Positions 56,181-64,000 of a stretch of 64,000 bases of DNA are shown here, one piece after another. This DNA comes from Pseudoxanthomonas indica (lineage in GTDB: Bacteria; Pseudomonadota; Gammaproteobacteria; Xanthomonadales; Xanthomonadaceae): contig NZ_FUZV01000002.1 in the NCBI RefSeq assembly GCF_900167565.1, positions 1 to 64,000 of the forward strand, written 5' to 3'. The stretch's first letter is position 1, and each line of letters starts with the position of its first letter. The translations under genes were made by a program, and so were the position numbers. The notes under the pieces were generated by a model that had not been told where the DNA came from, ran no database searches, and saw only the letters and a program-made list of their open reading frames with translations.

Positions 56181-56612
56181 ATGCGGTACAACGTCGTGGT
56201 GAATCCAACGCCATCCCCGCCACCGCCACGCACGCGCTTTCGCTGGGCCTGGTGGTTGCTGGCCTATGCCAGTCTGGGCCTGGGCATCATCGGCATCTTC
56301 GTGCCGGGCCTGCCGACCACGGTGTTCATCCTGATCGCGGCCTACGCCGCATCGCGCGGTTCGGATCGCCTGCACGCCTGGCTGCTGGCGCATGCGCGCT
56401 TCGGCCCGATGATCCGCGACTGGCAGGCGCATCGCGCGGTTTCGCGGCGGGCCAAATGGGCTGCGACCTGGACCATGCTGGGCTGCGCCGTGATCCTGCT
56501 GGCGATCATGCTGCTCAGTGGCGGCCACCGTGCCTGGATGGTGGCGCTGCCCATTGCCTGCATGGCGATCGTGGCCACCTGGCTGTGGCTGCGGCCCGAG
56601 CCCCCGGCATGA
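56181..56612 (+). CDS. DUF454 (YbaN-like) inner-membrane protein
   Basis: The 143-residue protein has the DUF454 signature LGIIGIFVPGLPTTVFILIAAYAASR and three to four hydrophobic segments (about 22-54, 90-108, 113-132). It is a small inner-membrane protein of unknown function. The ATG at 56181 lacks a strong ribosome site. It starts 31 nt after the terminator of the S9 operon. Confidence 0.88.
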   Translation: MRYNVVVNPTPSPPPPRTRFRWAWWLLAYASLGLGIIGIFVPGLPTTVFILIAAYAASRGSDRLHAWLLAHARFGPMIRDWQAHRAVSRRAKWAATWTMLGCAVILLAIMLLSGGHRAWMVALPIACMAIVATWLWLRPEPPA

Positions 56613-56662
56613 TCCGCATGATCCGGCGGCGCTGATCGCCGACCAATTCATCCGGCGCTGGC

Positions 56663-56668
56663 TATACT
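56663..56668 (+). promoter_or_regulatory. -10-like hexamer close to lptM start
   Basis: TATACT (five of six bases) ends 7 nt before the lptM ATG (56676). A -35 is hardly visible (CCGACC at 18 nt). It could drive the lptM-dapF-DUF484-xerC run from a leaderless start. Confidence 0.4.
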
Positions 56669-56675
56669 CGCCGCC

Positions 56676-56978
56676 ATGAACCGATCGCTTCGTCTCGTTG
56701 CCGCCAGCCTTGCCGTGATCCTGCTTGCCGCCTGCGGCGCCAAGGGCCCGCTGTTCCTGCCGCCGCAGGAGCCGCCAGTGGAACCCGTGGAGCCGGCCAG
56801 CGACGCGCCGGTGGAGGGCGAGACCGATACCGGTGCCGAAACCGGCGTCGAGGCCGATGCGGAGGCCAGCGACGCCGCCAGCGACGCCGCCACGCCGACT
56901 GAAGACAAGACCCCGCCGGCCGACAGCAGCACGCCGCCGGTCACGCCGCCTGCTGACACGTCCACCGGCCACCCATGA
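56676..56978 (+). CDS. lptM: LptM (YifL-like) lipoprotein
   Basis: The 100-residue protein has a lipobox LAAC followed directly by [10 protein letters not shown], the conserved signature of LptM, which assists disulfide maturation of the LptD/E lipopolysaccharide translocon in the outer membrane. The rest is a Pro/Glu/Asp-rich low-complexity tail, longer than in E. coli. It overlaps the start of dapF by 4 nt, and the order yifL-dapF is widely conserved. Confidence 0.9.
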   Translation: MNRSLRLVAASLAVILLAACGAKGPLFLPPQEPPVEPVEPASDAPVEGETDTGAETGVEADAEASDAASDAATPTEDKTPPADSSTPPVTPPADTSTGHP

Positions 56979-57838
56979 GCGCACGTGTGTCGGCGAGCGA
57001 GCAGCGCCTGCCTTTCAGCAAGATGCATGGCGCGGGCAATGACTTCGTGGTGCTGGACCTGCGCGACGGCACGCCGCCGCCCGCGCCCCGCCTGGCCGCG
57101 CGCCTGGCCGATCGCCATACCGGCGTGGGCTGTGATCAAATCCTGACCATCGAGCCGCCGCGCAGCGCCGGCGCCGTGGCGTCCTACCGCATCTGGAATT
57201 CCGACGGCTCCAGCTCGCAGCAATGCGGCAATGGCGCGCGCTGTGTCGCCGACTGGCTGGTGCGCGCCGGCGTGGCCAGCGGCGATCGCTTCCGCGTCGA
57301 CAGCCCGCTGACCACGCATGAGGTGCAGGCCTTGGGCGACCGCCGCTATGCCATTGCGATGGGCGTGCCGGAGTTCCAGCCGGCGCGGATTCCGCTGGCC
57401 GGCTTCGCACAGGCGCAGCTGGAATACGACGTGACTCTGAATGAAGATCTGCGCCTGCGTTTTGGCGCGGTGTCGATGGGCAATCCGCATGCGGTCATCG
57501 AGGTGCCCGCGGCCGCCAGCGCGCCGGTGCTGCATTACGGTCCGGCCCTGCAGCAATCGGCGAGCTTTCCCGAGTCGGTGAATGTCGGATTTGCCGAGGT
57601 CATCGCCCGCGATCACATCCGCCTGCGCGTGTTCGAACGCGGCGTCGGCGAAACCCTCGCCTGCGGCAGCGGCGCCTGCGCCGCGGCGGTGGTGCTGATC
57701 AAGCGCGGCCGCATCGATCGCGACGTCACCGTCTCGTTGCCGGGCGGCGATCTGCGTATCCAGTGGCCGGCCGACGATGCGCAGGTGATCATGTCCGGGC
57801 CAACGGCATTGGTATTCGAAGGGGAATGGAAGGCATGA
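56975..57838 (+). CDS. dapF: Diaminopimelate epimerase
   Basis: The 287-residue enzyme interconverts LL- and meso-diaminopimelate for lysine and peptidoglycan synthesis. The two catalytic cysteines are Cys84 in QQCGNGARC and Cys230 in [10 protein letters not shown], and the substrate loop [11 protein letters not shown] is intact. The N-terminus is about ten residues longer than in E. coli. It overlaps lptM by 4 nt and DUF484 by 4 nt, so translation is probably coupled. Confidence 0.97.
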   Translation: MSARVSASEQRLPFSKMHGAGNDFVVLDLRDGTPPPAPRLAARLADRHTGVGCDQILTIEPPRSAGAVASYRIWNSDGSSSQQCGNGARCVADWLVRAGVASGDRFRVDSPLTTHEVQALGDRRYAIAMGVPEFQPARIPLAGFAQAQLEYDVTLNEDLRLRFGAVSMGNPHAVIEVPAAASAPVLHYGPALQQSASFPESVNVGFAEVIARDHIRLRVFERGVGETLACGSGACAAAVVLIKRGRIDRDVTVSLPGGDLRIQWPADDAQVIMSGPTALVFEGEWKA

Positions 57839-58506
57839 ACGATCACGAGAAGTTGGGCGCACACGAAGTCGCGGCCTGGTTGCGCCGGCATCCGGCGTTC
57901 CTCAAGCAGTTTCCGGACCTGGCGCTGAGCCTGGTGGTGCCACGCGACGACGGCCCGGCCGCGTCGTTGGCCAGCTACCAGCTGGAAGTGCTGCGCGACA
58001 AGAACCGCGAACTGTCCAAGCGCCTGAACGATCTGTTCGCCAACGCGCAGGAGAACGAGCGCCTGGCCGTGCGCACCCATCAGCTCACGCTGGCCTTGCT
58101 CAAGCAGGACAATGCCGCCGATACGTTGCGCGCCATGGCGGCGTCGCTGGCGGAAGATTTCAATGGCGACCGCGTCAGCATCGTCCTGCTGCGGCCGGTG
58201 GCCGGACTGGAAGATGCCGAGTGGCTGCAGGTGATCGACGAGTCCAATGCGCACCTGGTGCCGTTCCGCGATTGCCTGAAGGATGGCGAGCCGATCTGCG
58301 GTCGCCTGCAGCCGGAAAAGAACGTGGTGCTGTACGCAGGCCGCGCGGAAGAAGTGCAGTCCTCGGCCTTGCTGCCGCTTCCCGGCGTAGGCCTGGTGGC
58401 GGTCGGCAGCCTGGATCCCAACCGCTTCTATCCGGGCATGGGCACGCTGTTCCTGCGCATGATGGGCGAATCCTTGAACACCGCCCTGAAGCGCTTCGAG
58501 GCCTGA
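57835..58506 (+). CDS. DUF484 family protein
   Basis: The 223-residue protein matches DUF484 (E. coli YigA): [20 protein letters not shown] at the N-terminus, a coiled-coil-like stretch (about 45-80) and a GAF-like C-terminal half. Function is unknown, but its place between dapF and xerC is conserved in gammaproteobacteria. The ATG at 57835 overlaps the dapF stop (ATGA). Confidence 0.92.
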   Translation: MNDHEKLGAHEVAAWLRRHPAFLKQFPDLALSLVVPRDDGPAASLASYQLEVLRDKNRELSKRLNDLFANAQENERLAVRTHQLTLALLKQDNAADTLRAMAASLAEDFNGDRVSIVLLRPVAGLEDAEWLQVIDESNAHLVPFRDCLKDGEPICGRLQPEKNVVLYAGRAEEVQSSALLPLPGVGLVAVGSLDPNRFYPGMGTLFLRMMGESLNTALKRFEA

Positions 58507-58550
58507 GCCCGACGACCACACTCGGGCGTGGACACGATGCGAGGCCAGGC

Positions 58551-59474
58551 GTGAGCGACAGCCAACCCAGTGCGGCGGCCCGCGCCTGTATCGATGGATT
58601 CCTGGCCCATCTGCAGGTGGAGCGCCGCATGTCCGCGCACACCCTGGATGCCTACCGGCGCGACCTGATCGCACTGGCCGAGTGGGCGGCCCGGCAGGCG
58701 CTGGACGACCTCACCGCCGTACCGGCCGATGCCTTGCGCAGCTTTGTCGCCGCCGAGCATCGGCGCGGCCTGTCACCCAAGAGCCTGCAGCGGCGCTTGT
58801 CGGCCTGCCGCAGTTTCTATCAGTGGCTGCTCAAGCACGGACGCGTGATCGCCAACCCGGCCGCGGGCCTCAAGGCACCCAAGGCTGCGCGCAAGTTGCC
58901 GCAGGTGCTGGACGCCGACGAAGCCGTGCGGCTGGTGGAAGTGCCCACCGATGTGCCGTTGGGCCTGCGCGATCGCGCCCTGCTGGAACTGTTCTATTCC
59001 TCCGGCCTGCGCCTGAGCGAATTGTGCGGCCTGCGCTGGGGCGATCTGGATCTGCTCGATGGCTATGTCACCGTGCTGGGCAAGGGCAGCAAGCAGCGCA
59101 AGGTGCCGGTGGGATCGCATGCGCGCAATGCGCTGGCGGCATGGCGGGCGGAGCAGGGCGGCGACAACGCGGCGCAGGTGTTTCCCGGCCGTGGCGGCGC
59201 GCCGATTTCGCAGCGCGCCGTGCAGATCCGGCTCAAGCAACTGGCGCAGCGACAAGGCCTGTTCAAGCATGTGCATCCGCATATGCTGCGCCACAGCTTC
59301 GCCAGTCACATCCTCGAATCCTCCGGCGATCTGCGCGGCGTGCAGGAGTTGCTCGGCCACGCCGACATCGCCACCACCCAGATCTACACGCATCTGGATT
59401 TCCAGCACCTGGCCAAGGTGTACGACGCCGCGCATCCGCGCGCCAAACGCAAACCCCCCAAAAGTCCTGCTTGA
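58551..59474 (+). CDS. xerC: Tyrosine recombinase XerC
   Basis: The 307-residue protein has an N-terminal SAM-like core-binding domain and the tyrosine-recombinase catalytic set: Arg154 in SSGLRLSEL, His244 and Arg247 in HPHMLRHSF, His270 in [10 protein letters not shown], and Tyr279 in QIYTH. With XerD it resolves chromosome dimers at dif. The GTG at 58551, after GAGGCCAG, is the best start; the frame upstream belongs to the DUF484 region. The position after DUF484 supports XerC rather than XerD. Confidence 0.95.
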   Translation: MSDSQPSAAARACIDGFLAHLQVERRMSAHTLDAYRRDLIALAEWAARQALDDLTAVPADALRSFVAAEHRRGLSPKSLQRRLSACRSFYQWLLKHGRVIANPAAGLKAPKAARKLPQVLDADEAVRLVEVPTDVPLGLRDRALLELFYSSGLRLSELCGLRWGDLDLLDGYVTVLGKGSKQRKVPVGSHARNALAAWRAEQGGDNAAQVFPGRGGAPISQRAVQIRLKQLAQRQGLFKHVHPHMLRHSFASHILESSGDLRGVQELLGHADIATTQIYTHLDFQHLAKVYDAAHPRAKRKPPKSPA

Positions 59475-59521
59475 TCCCCCCGGGGCCGTCCCCACCTCAG
59501 GGAGAACACCCCGGAGGCCCC

Positions 59522-60073
59522 ATGGACCCCAGCCAGAATCCCAACGTTTTCCACGCCACCACCATCATTTCGGTGCGCCGCAACGGTCATGTCGCGGTCG
59601 CCGGCGATGGCCAGGTGACGCTGGGCCACACCGTCATGAAAGGCAACGCGCGCAAGGTGCGCCGGCTCGGCCGCGATGGCCAGGTGCTGGCCGGTTTTGC
59701 CGGCGCCGCCGCCGATGCGTTCACCTTGTTCGAACTGTTTGAAGCCAAGCTGGAAAAGCACGGCCAGTTGCAGCGCGCCGCCGTTGAACTGGCCAAGGAT
59801 TGGCGCACCGAACGCCGCCTGGGCAAGCTCGAGGCGCTGTTGGCCGTGGCCGACAAGGAGACCTCGCTGATCATCAGCGGTACCGGTGACGTGATCGAAC
59901 CGGAAGACGGCATCATCGCCATCGGCTCCGGCGGTTCCTACGCATTGAGCGCCGCCCGCGCGCTGCTCGCGCATACCGAACTGGACGCAAAGTCCATCGC
60001 GGTGGAAGCGTTGAACATCGCCGGCGACATCTGCATCTACACCAACCGCAACGTCGTGGTCGAAGAGCTGTAA
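59522..60073 (+). CDS. hslV: ATP-dependent protease peptidase subunit HslV
   Basis: The 183-residue protein is the proteasome-like peptidase of HslUV. Removal of 12 residues (up to FHA) would expose the catalytic Thr13 of [11 protein letters not shown]. Conserved GDGQVTLGH and [14 protein letters not shown] follow. It forms a double hexamer that is opened by HslU, encoded 56 nt downstream. The long open frame upstream overlaps xerC and is not part of the protein. AGGCCC before ATG 59522 is a weak ribosome site; GGGAG lies further upstream. Confidence 0.96.
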   Translation: MDPSQNPNVFHATTIISVRRNGHVAVAGDGQVTLGHTVMKGNARKVRRLGRDGQVLAGFAGAAADAFTLFELFEAKLEKHGQLQRAAVELAKDWRTERRLGKLEALLAVADKETSLIISGTGDVIEPEDGIIAIGSGGSYALSAARALLAHTELDAKSIAVEALNIAGDICIYTNRNVVVEEL

Positions 60074-60129
60074 GCCGTCCCGGCTCGCCTTCGTCCTGCC
60101 CCCGCATTCACTACCTCCCCCTTGCCCCC

Positions 60130-61494
60130 ATGAATGACACGAACTCTTCCCTGATGACTCCGCGCGAAATCGTGCAGGAGCTGGATCGCCACATCGTCGG
60201 CCAGCACAGCGCCAAGCGCGCCGTCGCCATCGCCCTGCGCAATCGCTGGCGGCGTATGCAGTTGCCCGAGTCGCTGCGCAATGAAGTGATGCCCAAGAAC
60301 ATCCTGCTGATCGGCCCCACCGGTGTCGGCAAGACCGAGATCGCACGTCGCCTGGCGACCCTGGCCAACGCGCCGTTCGTGAAGGTCGAGGCGACCCGCT
60401 TCACCGAAGTGGGCTACGTCGGCAAGGACGTGGAGCAGATCGTCCGCGATCTGGCCGACACCGCGGTCAAGATGTACCGCGAACAGGCCAAGGTGCGCGT
60501 GCGCACGCAGGCCGAGGAGCGCGCCGAGGATCGCCTGCTCGACGCCCTGCTGCCGCGTCGCAGCGCCGGCATCGGCTTTGATCCGGAAGCCGCCCGCCAC
60601 GAACCTTCGGCGCAGGACAACGAGACCCGGCTCAAATTCCGCAAGATGCTGCGCAACGGCGAACTCGATGATCGCGAAATCGAAGTGGAGTTGTCGGCCA
60701 ACGTGGGCGTGGACATCATGACCCCGCCCGGCATGGAAGAGATGGGCCAGCAGTTGCGCCAGATGTTCTCCAACCTCGGCGGCGGCAAGACCCACAAGCG
60801 CATGGTCACGATCAAGTCGGCGCGTCCGCAGCTGATCGAAGAAGAAGCCGCCAAGCTGGTCAACGAGGACGATATCCGCTCGGCCGCCATCGAAGCCTGT
60901 GAGCAGAACGGCATCGTCTTCATCGATGAAATCGACAAGGTGGCCAAGCGCGGCGACAACATCGGCGGCGGCGACGTCAGCCGCGAAGGCGTGCAGCGCG
61001 ACTTGCTGCCGCTGGTGGAAGGTTCCAACGTCAGCACCAAGTACGGTACGGTCAAGACCGACCACATCCTGTTCATTGCCTCGGGTGCGTTCCACCTGGC
61101 CAAGCCCAGCGATCTGATTCCGGAACTGCAGGGCCGCTTTCCGATCCGGGTGGAGTTGTCGGCACTGTCCAAGGACGATTTCATCCGCATCCTGACCGAA
61201 CCCAAGGCCGCGCTGAGCAAGCAGTACGTGGAGTTGATGAAGACCGAAGGCGTGAGCCTGAGCTTCAGCGATGACGCCATCGATCGCCTCGCCGAGATTG
61301 CCGCGCAGGTCAACGAGCGGCAGGAGAACATCGGCGCCCGCCGTTTGCACACGGTGCTGGAGCGCTTGCTGGATTCGTTGAGCTACGAGGCGCCGGATCG
61401 TGATGGCCAGACGGTGGCCATCGATCGCGCCTACGTCGATTCGCACCTGGGTGAACTGGTCCAGGATCCGGATCTGAGCCGCTACATCCTGTAA
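60130..61494 (+). CDS. hslU: ATP-dependent protease ATPase subunit HslU
   Basis: The 454-residue AAA+ unfoldase has Walker A GPTGVGKT at residues 62-69, Walker B in VFIDEIDK near residues 263-270, the intermediate domain (about 110-230, charged) and the C-terminal LSRYIL that docks into HslV. It unfolds substrates and feeds them to the HslV chamber. Length and motifs are normal. A perfect hairpin follows the gene. Confidence 0.97.
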   Translation: MNDTNSSLMTPREIVQELDRHIVGQHSAKRAVAIALRNRWRRMQLPESLRNEVMPKNILLIGPTGVGKTEIARRLATLANAPFVKVEATRFTEVGYVGKDVEQIVRDLADTAVKMYREQAKVRVRTQAEERAEDRLLDALLPRRSAGIGFDPEAARHEPSAQDNETRLKFRKMLRNGELDDREIEVELSANVGVDIMTPPGMEEMGQQLRQMFSNLGGGKTHKRMVTIKSARPQLIEEEAAKLVNEDDIRSAAIEACEQNGIVFIDEIDKVAKRGDNIGGGDVSREGVQRDLLPLVEGSNVSTKYGTVKTDHILFIASGAFHLAKPSDLIPELQGRFPIRVELSALSKDDFIRILTEPKAALSKQYVELMKTEGVSLSFSDDAIDRLAEIAAQVNERQENIGARRLHTVLERLLDSLSYEAPDRDGQTVAIDRAYVDSHLGELVQDPDLSRYIL

Positions 61495-61508
61495 GTGCGC
61501 CCATGAAT

Positions 61509-61531
61509 CCCTTCTCCCGCCGGGAGAAGGG
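61509..61531. terminator. Perfect hairpin after hslU
   Basis: CCCTTCTCCC (61509-61518) and GGGAGAAGGG (61522-61531) form a 10-bp stem around GCC. There is no T-run. Hairpins of this sequence type recur between genes in xanthomonads as far as I recall, so it may be an extragenic palindrome that also ends or protects the hslVU transcript. Confidence 0.55.
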
Positions 61532-61587
61532 CTTATCACCTGCACCCTCCCGAACCGACCAACGGTCGCCTTTGGCTATTGCCATAC

Positions 61588-61621
61588 TGTGCGACACAAA
61601 GTAATGTGCGCCAAACGTTAC
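61588..61621. promoter_or_regulatory. Repeats upstream of PadR gene (candidate operator)
   Basis: TGTGCG occurs at 61588-61593 and 61605-61610, and GTAATG (61601-61606) is an imperfect inverted copy of CGTTAC (61616-61621). The stretch is AT-rich for this genome and ends 10 nt before the PadR start. Autoregulation is typical of PadR proteins, but the motif is not a known consensus. Confidence 0.25.
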
Positions 61622-61631
61622 GGGGTGGCAC

Positions 61632-61979
61632 ATGGTTGAGCTCAAGGAAAACCCGGGGGCCAAGCTGGAACTGGAGCTGCGTCGCGGCGTGCTGGTGCTG
61701 GCGGTGCTGTCCCAGCTGCGCGACTTCCAGTACGGCTACTCGCTGCGCCAGGCGCTGGCCCTGCGCGGCATGCCGATCGAAGAGGGCACGCTCTACCCGT
61801 TGCTGCGCCGGCTCGAAAGCCAGGGCCTGCTGGCCTCGGAGTGGCGCATCGAGGAAGGCCCGCCGCGCCGTTATTACCGTCTCAACGACGCCGGTGAGGC
61901 GTTGCTCATCGAACTGACTGCGTTCTGGAACGCCCAGGTGGCGACCATGAGCGGTCTTCTTGCGGAGAAAGGTGCATGA
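61632..61979 (+). CDS. PadR-family transcriptional regulator
   Basis: The 115-residue protein has the PadR winged HTH (LAVLSQLRDFQYGYSLRQAL, then EGTLYPLLRRLESQGLLAS and RRYYRLNDAG) and a C-terminal dimer helix. It overlaps the next gene, a membrane protein, by 4 nt. PadR regulators often control such a downstream membrane partner. The ligand is unknown. Confidence 0.93.
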   Translation: MVELKENPGAKLELELRRGVLVLAVLSQLRDFQYGYSLRQALALRGMPIEEGTLYPLLRRLESQGLLASEWRIEEGPPRRYYRLNDAGEALLIELTAFWNAQVATMSGLLAEKGA

Positions 61980-62884
61980 ACACGAATGCCGTGATCGAAT
62001 CCTACGTGGCCGATGTGGTGCGACGCCTGCCGGCGCGCGACCGCGCGGAGATCAGCCTGGAGTTGCGCGGTCTGCTGGGTGAAATGCTGGAAGGACGCGC
62101 CAGCGAGGCCGGCCGTGCGGCCGATGACGCGATGGTGTTGCAGCTGTTGCGCGAGTTCGGCGCACCTACCGACGTGGCCGCACGCTATCGCGCGCCGGGT
62201 ACGGTGATCATTCCGGCCGAGCAGACGCGCTCGTTCGTGCTCGTCGCGGTGATCGGCGTGGCGCTGCAATGGGCGCTGACCTTGTCGGACGTCTTCAACG
62301 GCGGCTCCTTCGCCGCGTGGTACCTGACCAACGGCCTGGGCGCGTTGTGGTGGCCGGGCTTCATGCTGATCATCGCGATGATCGGCGCGGGCCTGCGCCG
62401 CCTCGGCTGGTTCCAGCGATCCTGGCAGCCGCGCATCGTCGATCCCGATCGCGTCAATCGCGGCCTGCTCGGCTTCGGCCTGTTCTGGTACGCCTTTGGC
62501 GTGAGCATGATGGTGGCGCTGCCCTGGATCGTCGATCAGCTGCCCGGCCCGGTGGCGCGTGCGCTGGCCATTGATCCGCAGTTCCTGCGCCATCGCGCTT
62601 GGCCGGTGCTGGTGCTGTGGCTGGGCGGCTTCGTGGTGTCGCTGCAGGTACTGCGCGCGGGCCGCTGGTCGGTGAACCTGCGACGGCTGGAAATGGCGTT
62701 CACCGCCGGCTTCATCGCGTTGATGGGTTGGTGGATCGCCGATGGCCCGATCATGCAGTCCGCCGCCGCGGACAAGACCGCCAAGGCCTGCCTGGCGCTG
62801 GTGATCGTGTTGCTGCTGGTGGACATCGCCGCCAAGCTGCATCGCCAGCGCGCGCATCTGAAGGCGCCGCGCATCGTCGGCTGA
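61976..62884 (+). CDS. Membrane protein with N-terminal HAAS-like helical domain
   Basis: The 302-residue protein starts with a soluble helical part (about 1-85: YVADVVRRLPARDRAEISLELRG is split by its helix turn; VLQLLREFGAPTDVAARY) similar to the HAAS signalling domain usually paired with PadR regulators. Six or so hydrophobic segments follow (about 85-285). It is likely an inner-membrane sensor or transporter-like protein acting with the PadR regulator. The downstream end overlaps the first unit of a degenerate repeat. Confidence 0.8.
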   Translation: MNTNAVIESYVADVVRRLPARDRAEISLELRGLLGEMLEGRASEAGRAADDAMVLQLLREFGAPTDVAARYRAPGTVIIPAEQTRSFVLVAVIGVALQWALTLSDVFNGGSFAAWYLTNGLGALWWPGFMLIIAMIGAGLRRLGWFQRSWQPRIVDPDRVNRGLLGFGLFWYAFGVSMMVALPWIVDQLPGPVARALAIDPQFLRHRAWPVLVLWLGGFVVSLQVLRAGRWSVNLRRLEMAFTAGFIALMGWWIADGPIMQSAAADKTAKACLALVIVLLLVDIAAKLHRQRAHLKAPRIVG

Positions 62885-62983
62885 TCACGCCGCGCCAGCA
62901 TGCTCGTGTACATCGTCGGCACTACGCCTCACCAGCATGTCCAATTCCATCGTCGAGGCTACGCCTCGCCGATGTCCTCATCC
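62872..62983. repeat. Three degenerate tandem repeat units of about 37-39 bp
   Basis: Units begin with CATCGTCG at 62872, 62911 and 62948. Units 2 and 3 match at most positions (ACTACGCCTCACC versus GCTACGCCTCGCC, then GATGTCC or GCATGTCC); unit 1 is more diverged. Unit 1 covers the stop codon of the membrane-protein gene and unit 3 covers the stop codon of the convergent deaminase gene, so the intergenic space seems made from copies of a gene end. Confidence 0.6.
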
Positions 62984-63408
62984 CACACCGCGGGATTGGC
63001 GCGGATGTAGTCGCCCAGCAGCTGGATGCATTCGCCGTCGTGCAGGTCAATCACCTGCACGCCGGCCTCGCGCAGCCAGTCGATGCCGCCCTGGAAGTTC
63101 ACCGACTCGCCGACCACCACGGTGCCGATGTTGAACTGCCGTACCAGCCCGCTGCAGTACCAGCATGGCGCCAGCGTGGTCACCATGATCGTGTCCTGGT
63201 AGCGGCGTTGCCGGCCGGCCTTGCGGAACGCGTCGGTCTCGCCATGCACCGAGGGATCGTTTTCCTGCACGCGGCGATTGTGGCCGCAGCCGAGCAGGCG
63301 ACCGTCCTGGTGATACAACGCCGCGCCAATCGGGATGCCGCCTTCGGCCAGGCCCTGGCGCGCCTCGGCCACGGCGGTGGCCAGCAGGGCGCGGTAATCG
63401 ATGCTCAT
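62959..63408 (-). CDS. Nucleoside/cytosine deaminase, fungal FCY1-like
   Basis: The 149-residue protein has the zinc deaminase motifs HGE at residues 55-57 (His55, Glu57) and PCWYC (Cys82, Cys85). Beyond the shared CDA fold, the tail VVGESVNFQGG and NPAVWDEDIGE follow the yeast cytosine deaminase FCY1 closely, so it probably deaminates cytosine or a related base to uracil. The ATG at 63406-63408 is the family start. It stands alone between the repeat and a divergent secreted protein gene. Confidence 0.88.
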   Translation of the reverse strand: MSIDYRALLATAVAEARQGLAEGGIPIGAALYHQDGRLLGCGHNRRVQENDPSVHGETDAFRKAGRQRRYQDTIMVTTLAPCWYCSGLVRQFNIGTVVVGESVNFQGGIDWLREAGVQVIDLHDGECIQLLGDYIRANPAVWDEDIGEA

Positions 63409-63548
63409 GAAATTCTCCGCCACAGGGCGCATCATCCTGCCACGGCCGGACGGGGACGCACGGGGCGGGCCACCCATGAACTGGGTGGCGGGTCACGGCG
63501 GGCACCGCCCGGATCGGCCAAGATCGCGCCACGAGACGGGGATGTCAG

Positions 63549-64000
63549 ATGCAGAACAGGAGCAAGCGCGCCGGCGGCGTGTTGCGCTGGGCGTACTGCG
63601 CGCTGCTGGTCGCGCTGGCCAGCGGGTCAGCGCAGGCGCAATCCAGCCCGGACATTGAACAGGGTCGGCTGTCCCTGCACTGGGGTGATCCGGCGCCCGT
63701 GGCGCGTGGCCGGGCGCAAATGGCGCCACGCCTGCGTGCCCAGTTGACCACCGACGATGGTCGTCGCATTCCGATGGAAGCCGGGCTGGCCCGGCGCGCC
63801 GCCGCGGATCTGCCGGCGCTGGCCAATCGCCGGGTGGCGGTGTCGTTCAAACGCCTGCCGGTGGCCGGACAACGCCGCCTGCAGCGCGTGCCCGAGGTCA
63901 TCGTGCCGATCGATGCGGCCACCCTCACCACCCCGCGCAGTGGTTCCGCCGGCCAGGTGATGGCGGCGGCGTCCGTGCTGGGCACGACGCGCTGGGTCAC
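63549..64000 (+). CDS. N-terminal part of a secreted protein of unknown function (runs off the window)
   Basis: The frame from ATG 63549 is open to the window end (about 150 residues). A signal peptide ends near GSAQAQ, after the Arg/Lys N-terminus QNRSKRAGG. The mature part is basic and begins SSPDIEQGRLSLHWGDP. I recognise no domain in this part. GGGGATG lies about 8 nt before the start. The ATG at 63542, 7 nt upstream, opens another frame without a signal peptide and is less likely. Confidence 0.6.
   Translation, partial: MQNRSKRAGGVLRWAYCALLVALASGSAQAQSSPDIEQGRLSLHWGDPAPVARGRAQMAPRLRAQLTTDDGRRIPMEAGLARRAAADLPALANRRVAVSFKRLPVAGQRRLQRVPEVIVPIDAATLTTPRSGSAGQVMAAASVLGTTRWV

Noticed and set aside
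51524..56233. Very long (over 1500 codons) minus-strand open frame
   Set aside because: It is the antisense shadow of the two S9A peptidase genes, caused by high GC at third positions; composition is His/Gln/Val-biased with no domain.

Overview
The window is about two-thirds G+C, gene-dense and lacks mobile elements, tRNA, rRNA and CRISPR arrays. Several traits point to a member of the Xanthomonadaceae (Lysobacterales, Gammaproteobacteria) with an environmental, protein- and glycan-degrading lifestyle, something like Pseudoxanthomonas, Lysobacter or Stenotrophomonas: a stand-alone homodimeric pyruvate dehydrogenase E1, the lptM-dapF-DUF484-xerC-hslVU block, many secreted S9 peptidases, a TonB-dependent receptor, and DUF2884 and DUF3297 proteins. 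The genus is an inference from gene content only. No stretch longer than 300 bases lacks a gene.

Layout. 1-3.4 kb: the end of a probable malic enzyme, then a minus-strand partner-switching operon (membrane PP2C phosphatase, RsbW-like kinase, two STAS antagonists). 3.6-6.3 kb: aceE with a strong terminator. 6.5-16.9 kb: cell-envelope and secreted proteins (membrane-anchored unknown, DUF2272, a beta-lactamase-fold hydrolase, a large F5/8C glycosidase-like protein, a polysaccharide deacetylase, an S9 peptidase). 16.9-19.6 kb: a GAF/degenerate-GGDEF protein, DUF2884, and a divergent XRE regulator plus unknown gene. 19.6-23.6 kb: an ECF42-type sigma factor with two DGPF/YciI proteins, two VOC proteins and a RibD-like reductase; a promoter resembling the published ECF42 consensus precedes the run. 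23.6-26 kb: a BlaI/M56 (BlaR1-like) pair behind two adjacent operators. 26-29.7 kb: small conserved and unknown proteins and an ETHE1-like hydrolase. 29.9-33.7 kb: a three-gene phosphorelay. 33.7-39.3 kb: a GH92 mannosidase, an Ada protein that has lost its sensor cysteines, and a divergent LysR/YeiH pair. 39.4-45.7 kb: DUF2946, a TonB receptor, two beta-lactamase-fold hydrolases and an esterase. 45.8-51.8 kb: a LytTR regulator, hemC, a DUF481 protein, a lipoprotein, a WYL regulator and a lipocalin. 51.8-56.1 kb: two S9A peptidases in tandem. 56.2-61.5 kb: DUF454, then lptM-dapF-DUF484-xerC-hslV-hslU. 61.6-64 kb: a PadR/HAAS-like operon, a fungal-type cytosine deaminase and the start of a secreted protein cut by the window edge.

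The points I find most worth checking are the Ada protein without any of its four zinc cysteines, the two-antagonist partner-switching module without a visible sigma factor, the heptad-repeat tail on the M56 sensor, the degenerate GGDEF domain, and a set of genes whose -10-like hexamer sits 6-7 nt before the start codon (possible leaderless mRNAs). I did not see a clearly new defence or mobile system.
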